Shown here: positions 50,306-50,307 of the stretch, in pieces
How positions within the stretch are numbered: the first letter of the stretch is position 1
Layout of the letters: each line of letters starts with the position of its first letter
DNA from: Actinomycetes bacterium
GTDB taxonomy: Bacteria > Actinomycetota > Actinomycetes > Actinomycetales > Microbacteriaceae
NCBI GenBank assembly: GCA_023386365.1
Contig: JAEWJX010000124.1
Location: 1-50,307 of the forward strand
Length of the DNA: 50,307 bases
Direction: 5' to 3'
Notes under the pieces: generated by a model
Told to the model about the DNA's origin: nothing
Databases searched by the model: none
The model's input: only the letters and a program-made list of their open reading frames with translations
Made by a program: the position numbers and the translations under genes

Positions 50306-50307
50306 AC

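Overview
The window is high-GC, gene-dense actinobacterial chromosome. Gene order (clpP-clpX-valS-ileS-folC-ndk ... rne-rplU-rpmA-obgE-proB-proA-nadD-rsfS-tRNA-Ala), protein families and word usage fit Microbacteriaceae (Micrococcales) from about 4.9 kb to the end. The first ~4.7 kb looks different: codons end in A or T more often, ClpX resembles those of other Micrococcales, and the word GGATGC/GCATCC, abundant later, is almost absent. The change falls inside an intact valS reading frame near its HIGH-motif region, so the contig joins two sources there, by homologous recombination or by assembly.

Layout. 1-5.1 kb: clpP (3' end), clpX, a small membrane protein and convergent valS. 5.2-7.4 kb: a proline-rich membrane-anchored protein, then a divergent GntR regulator and DUF1648 membrane-protein pair behind a promoter carrying a dyad operator. 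7.4-14.9 kb: an isoleucine T-box leader, ileS, folC, DUF4233, ndk, a tyrosine-type phosphatase and a homocysteine S-methyltransferase, closed by a long bidirectional terminator. 15-16.5 kb: a VKOR plus DsbA-like oxidative folding pair. 16.5-19.2 kb: rne with a long leader, then an inverted-repeat element. 19.4-29.7 kb: DUF4031, a membrane protein, rplU-rpmA, obgE-proB, an alpha/beta hydrolase, proA, nadD, a long proline-rich tail-anchored protein, rsfS, a zinc-ribbon protein, a monooxygenase-like membrane protein and tRNA-Ala(GGC). 29.7-34 kb: a membrane acyltransferase, a NarL-type two-component system and a formylglycine-generating enzyme. 34-44.4 kb: accessory metabolism (AraC/GyrI-like regulator, luciferase-like oxidoreductase, PPOX protein, PfkB kinase, RibD/DHFR-like reductase, agmatine deiminase plus amidase, CGNR regulator divergent from a VOC protein, MmuM, DUF222-HNH nuclease). 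44.5-50.3 kb: an operon of sugar-binding lipoprotein, two permeases, GH1 beta-glucosidase and LacI regulator, headed by a perfect palindrome like the CebR box of Streptomyces cellobiose operons.

Three regulatory themes run through the window. Many genes are translationally coupled by 4-nt ATGA or GTGA overlaps. At least thirteen starts lie 6 (once 7) nt after a TANNNT -10 hexamer, so their mRNAs are probably leaderless; in six of these the hexamer is built from the upstream gene's stop codon. Several gene borders carry strong stem-loops. No CRISPR array, insertion sequence, prophage or rRNA was seen. The most promising non-textbook observations are the valS junction, the stop-codon-embedded promoters, the paired 21-nt inverted repeat after rne, the two-component/FGE operon with no sulfatase nearby, and the GGATGC word bias.
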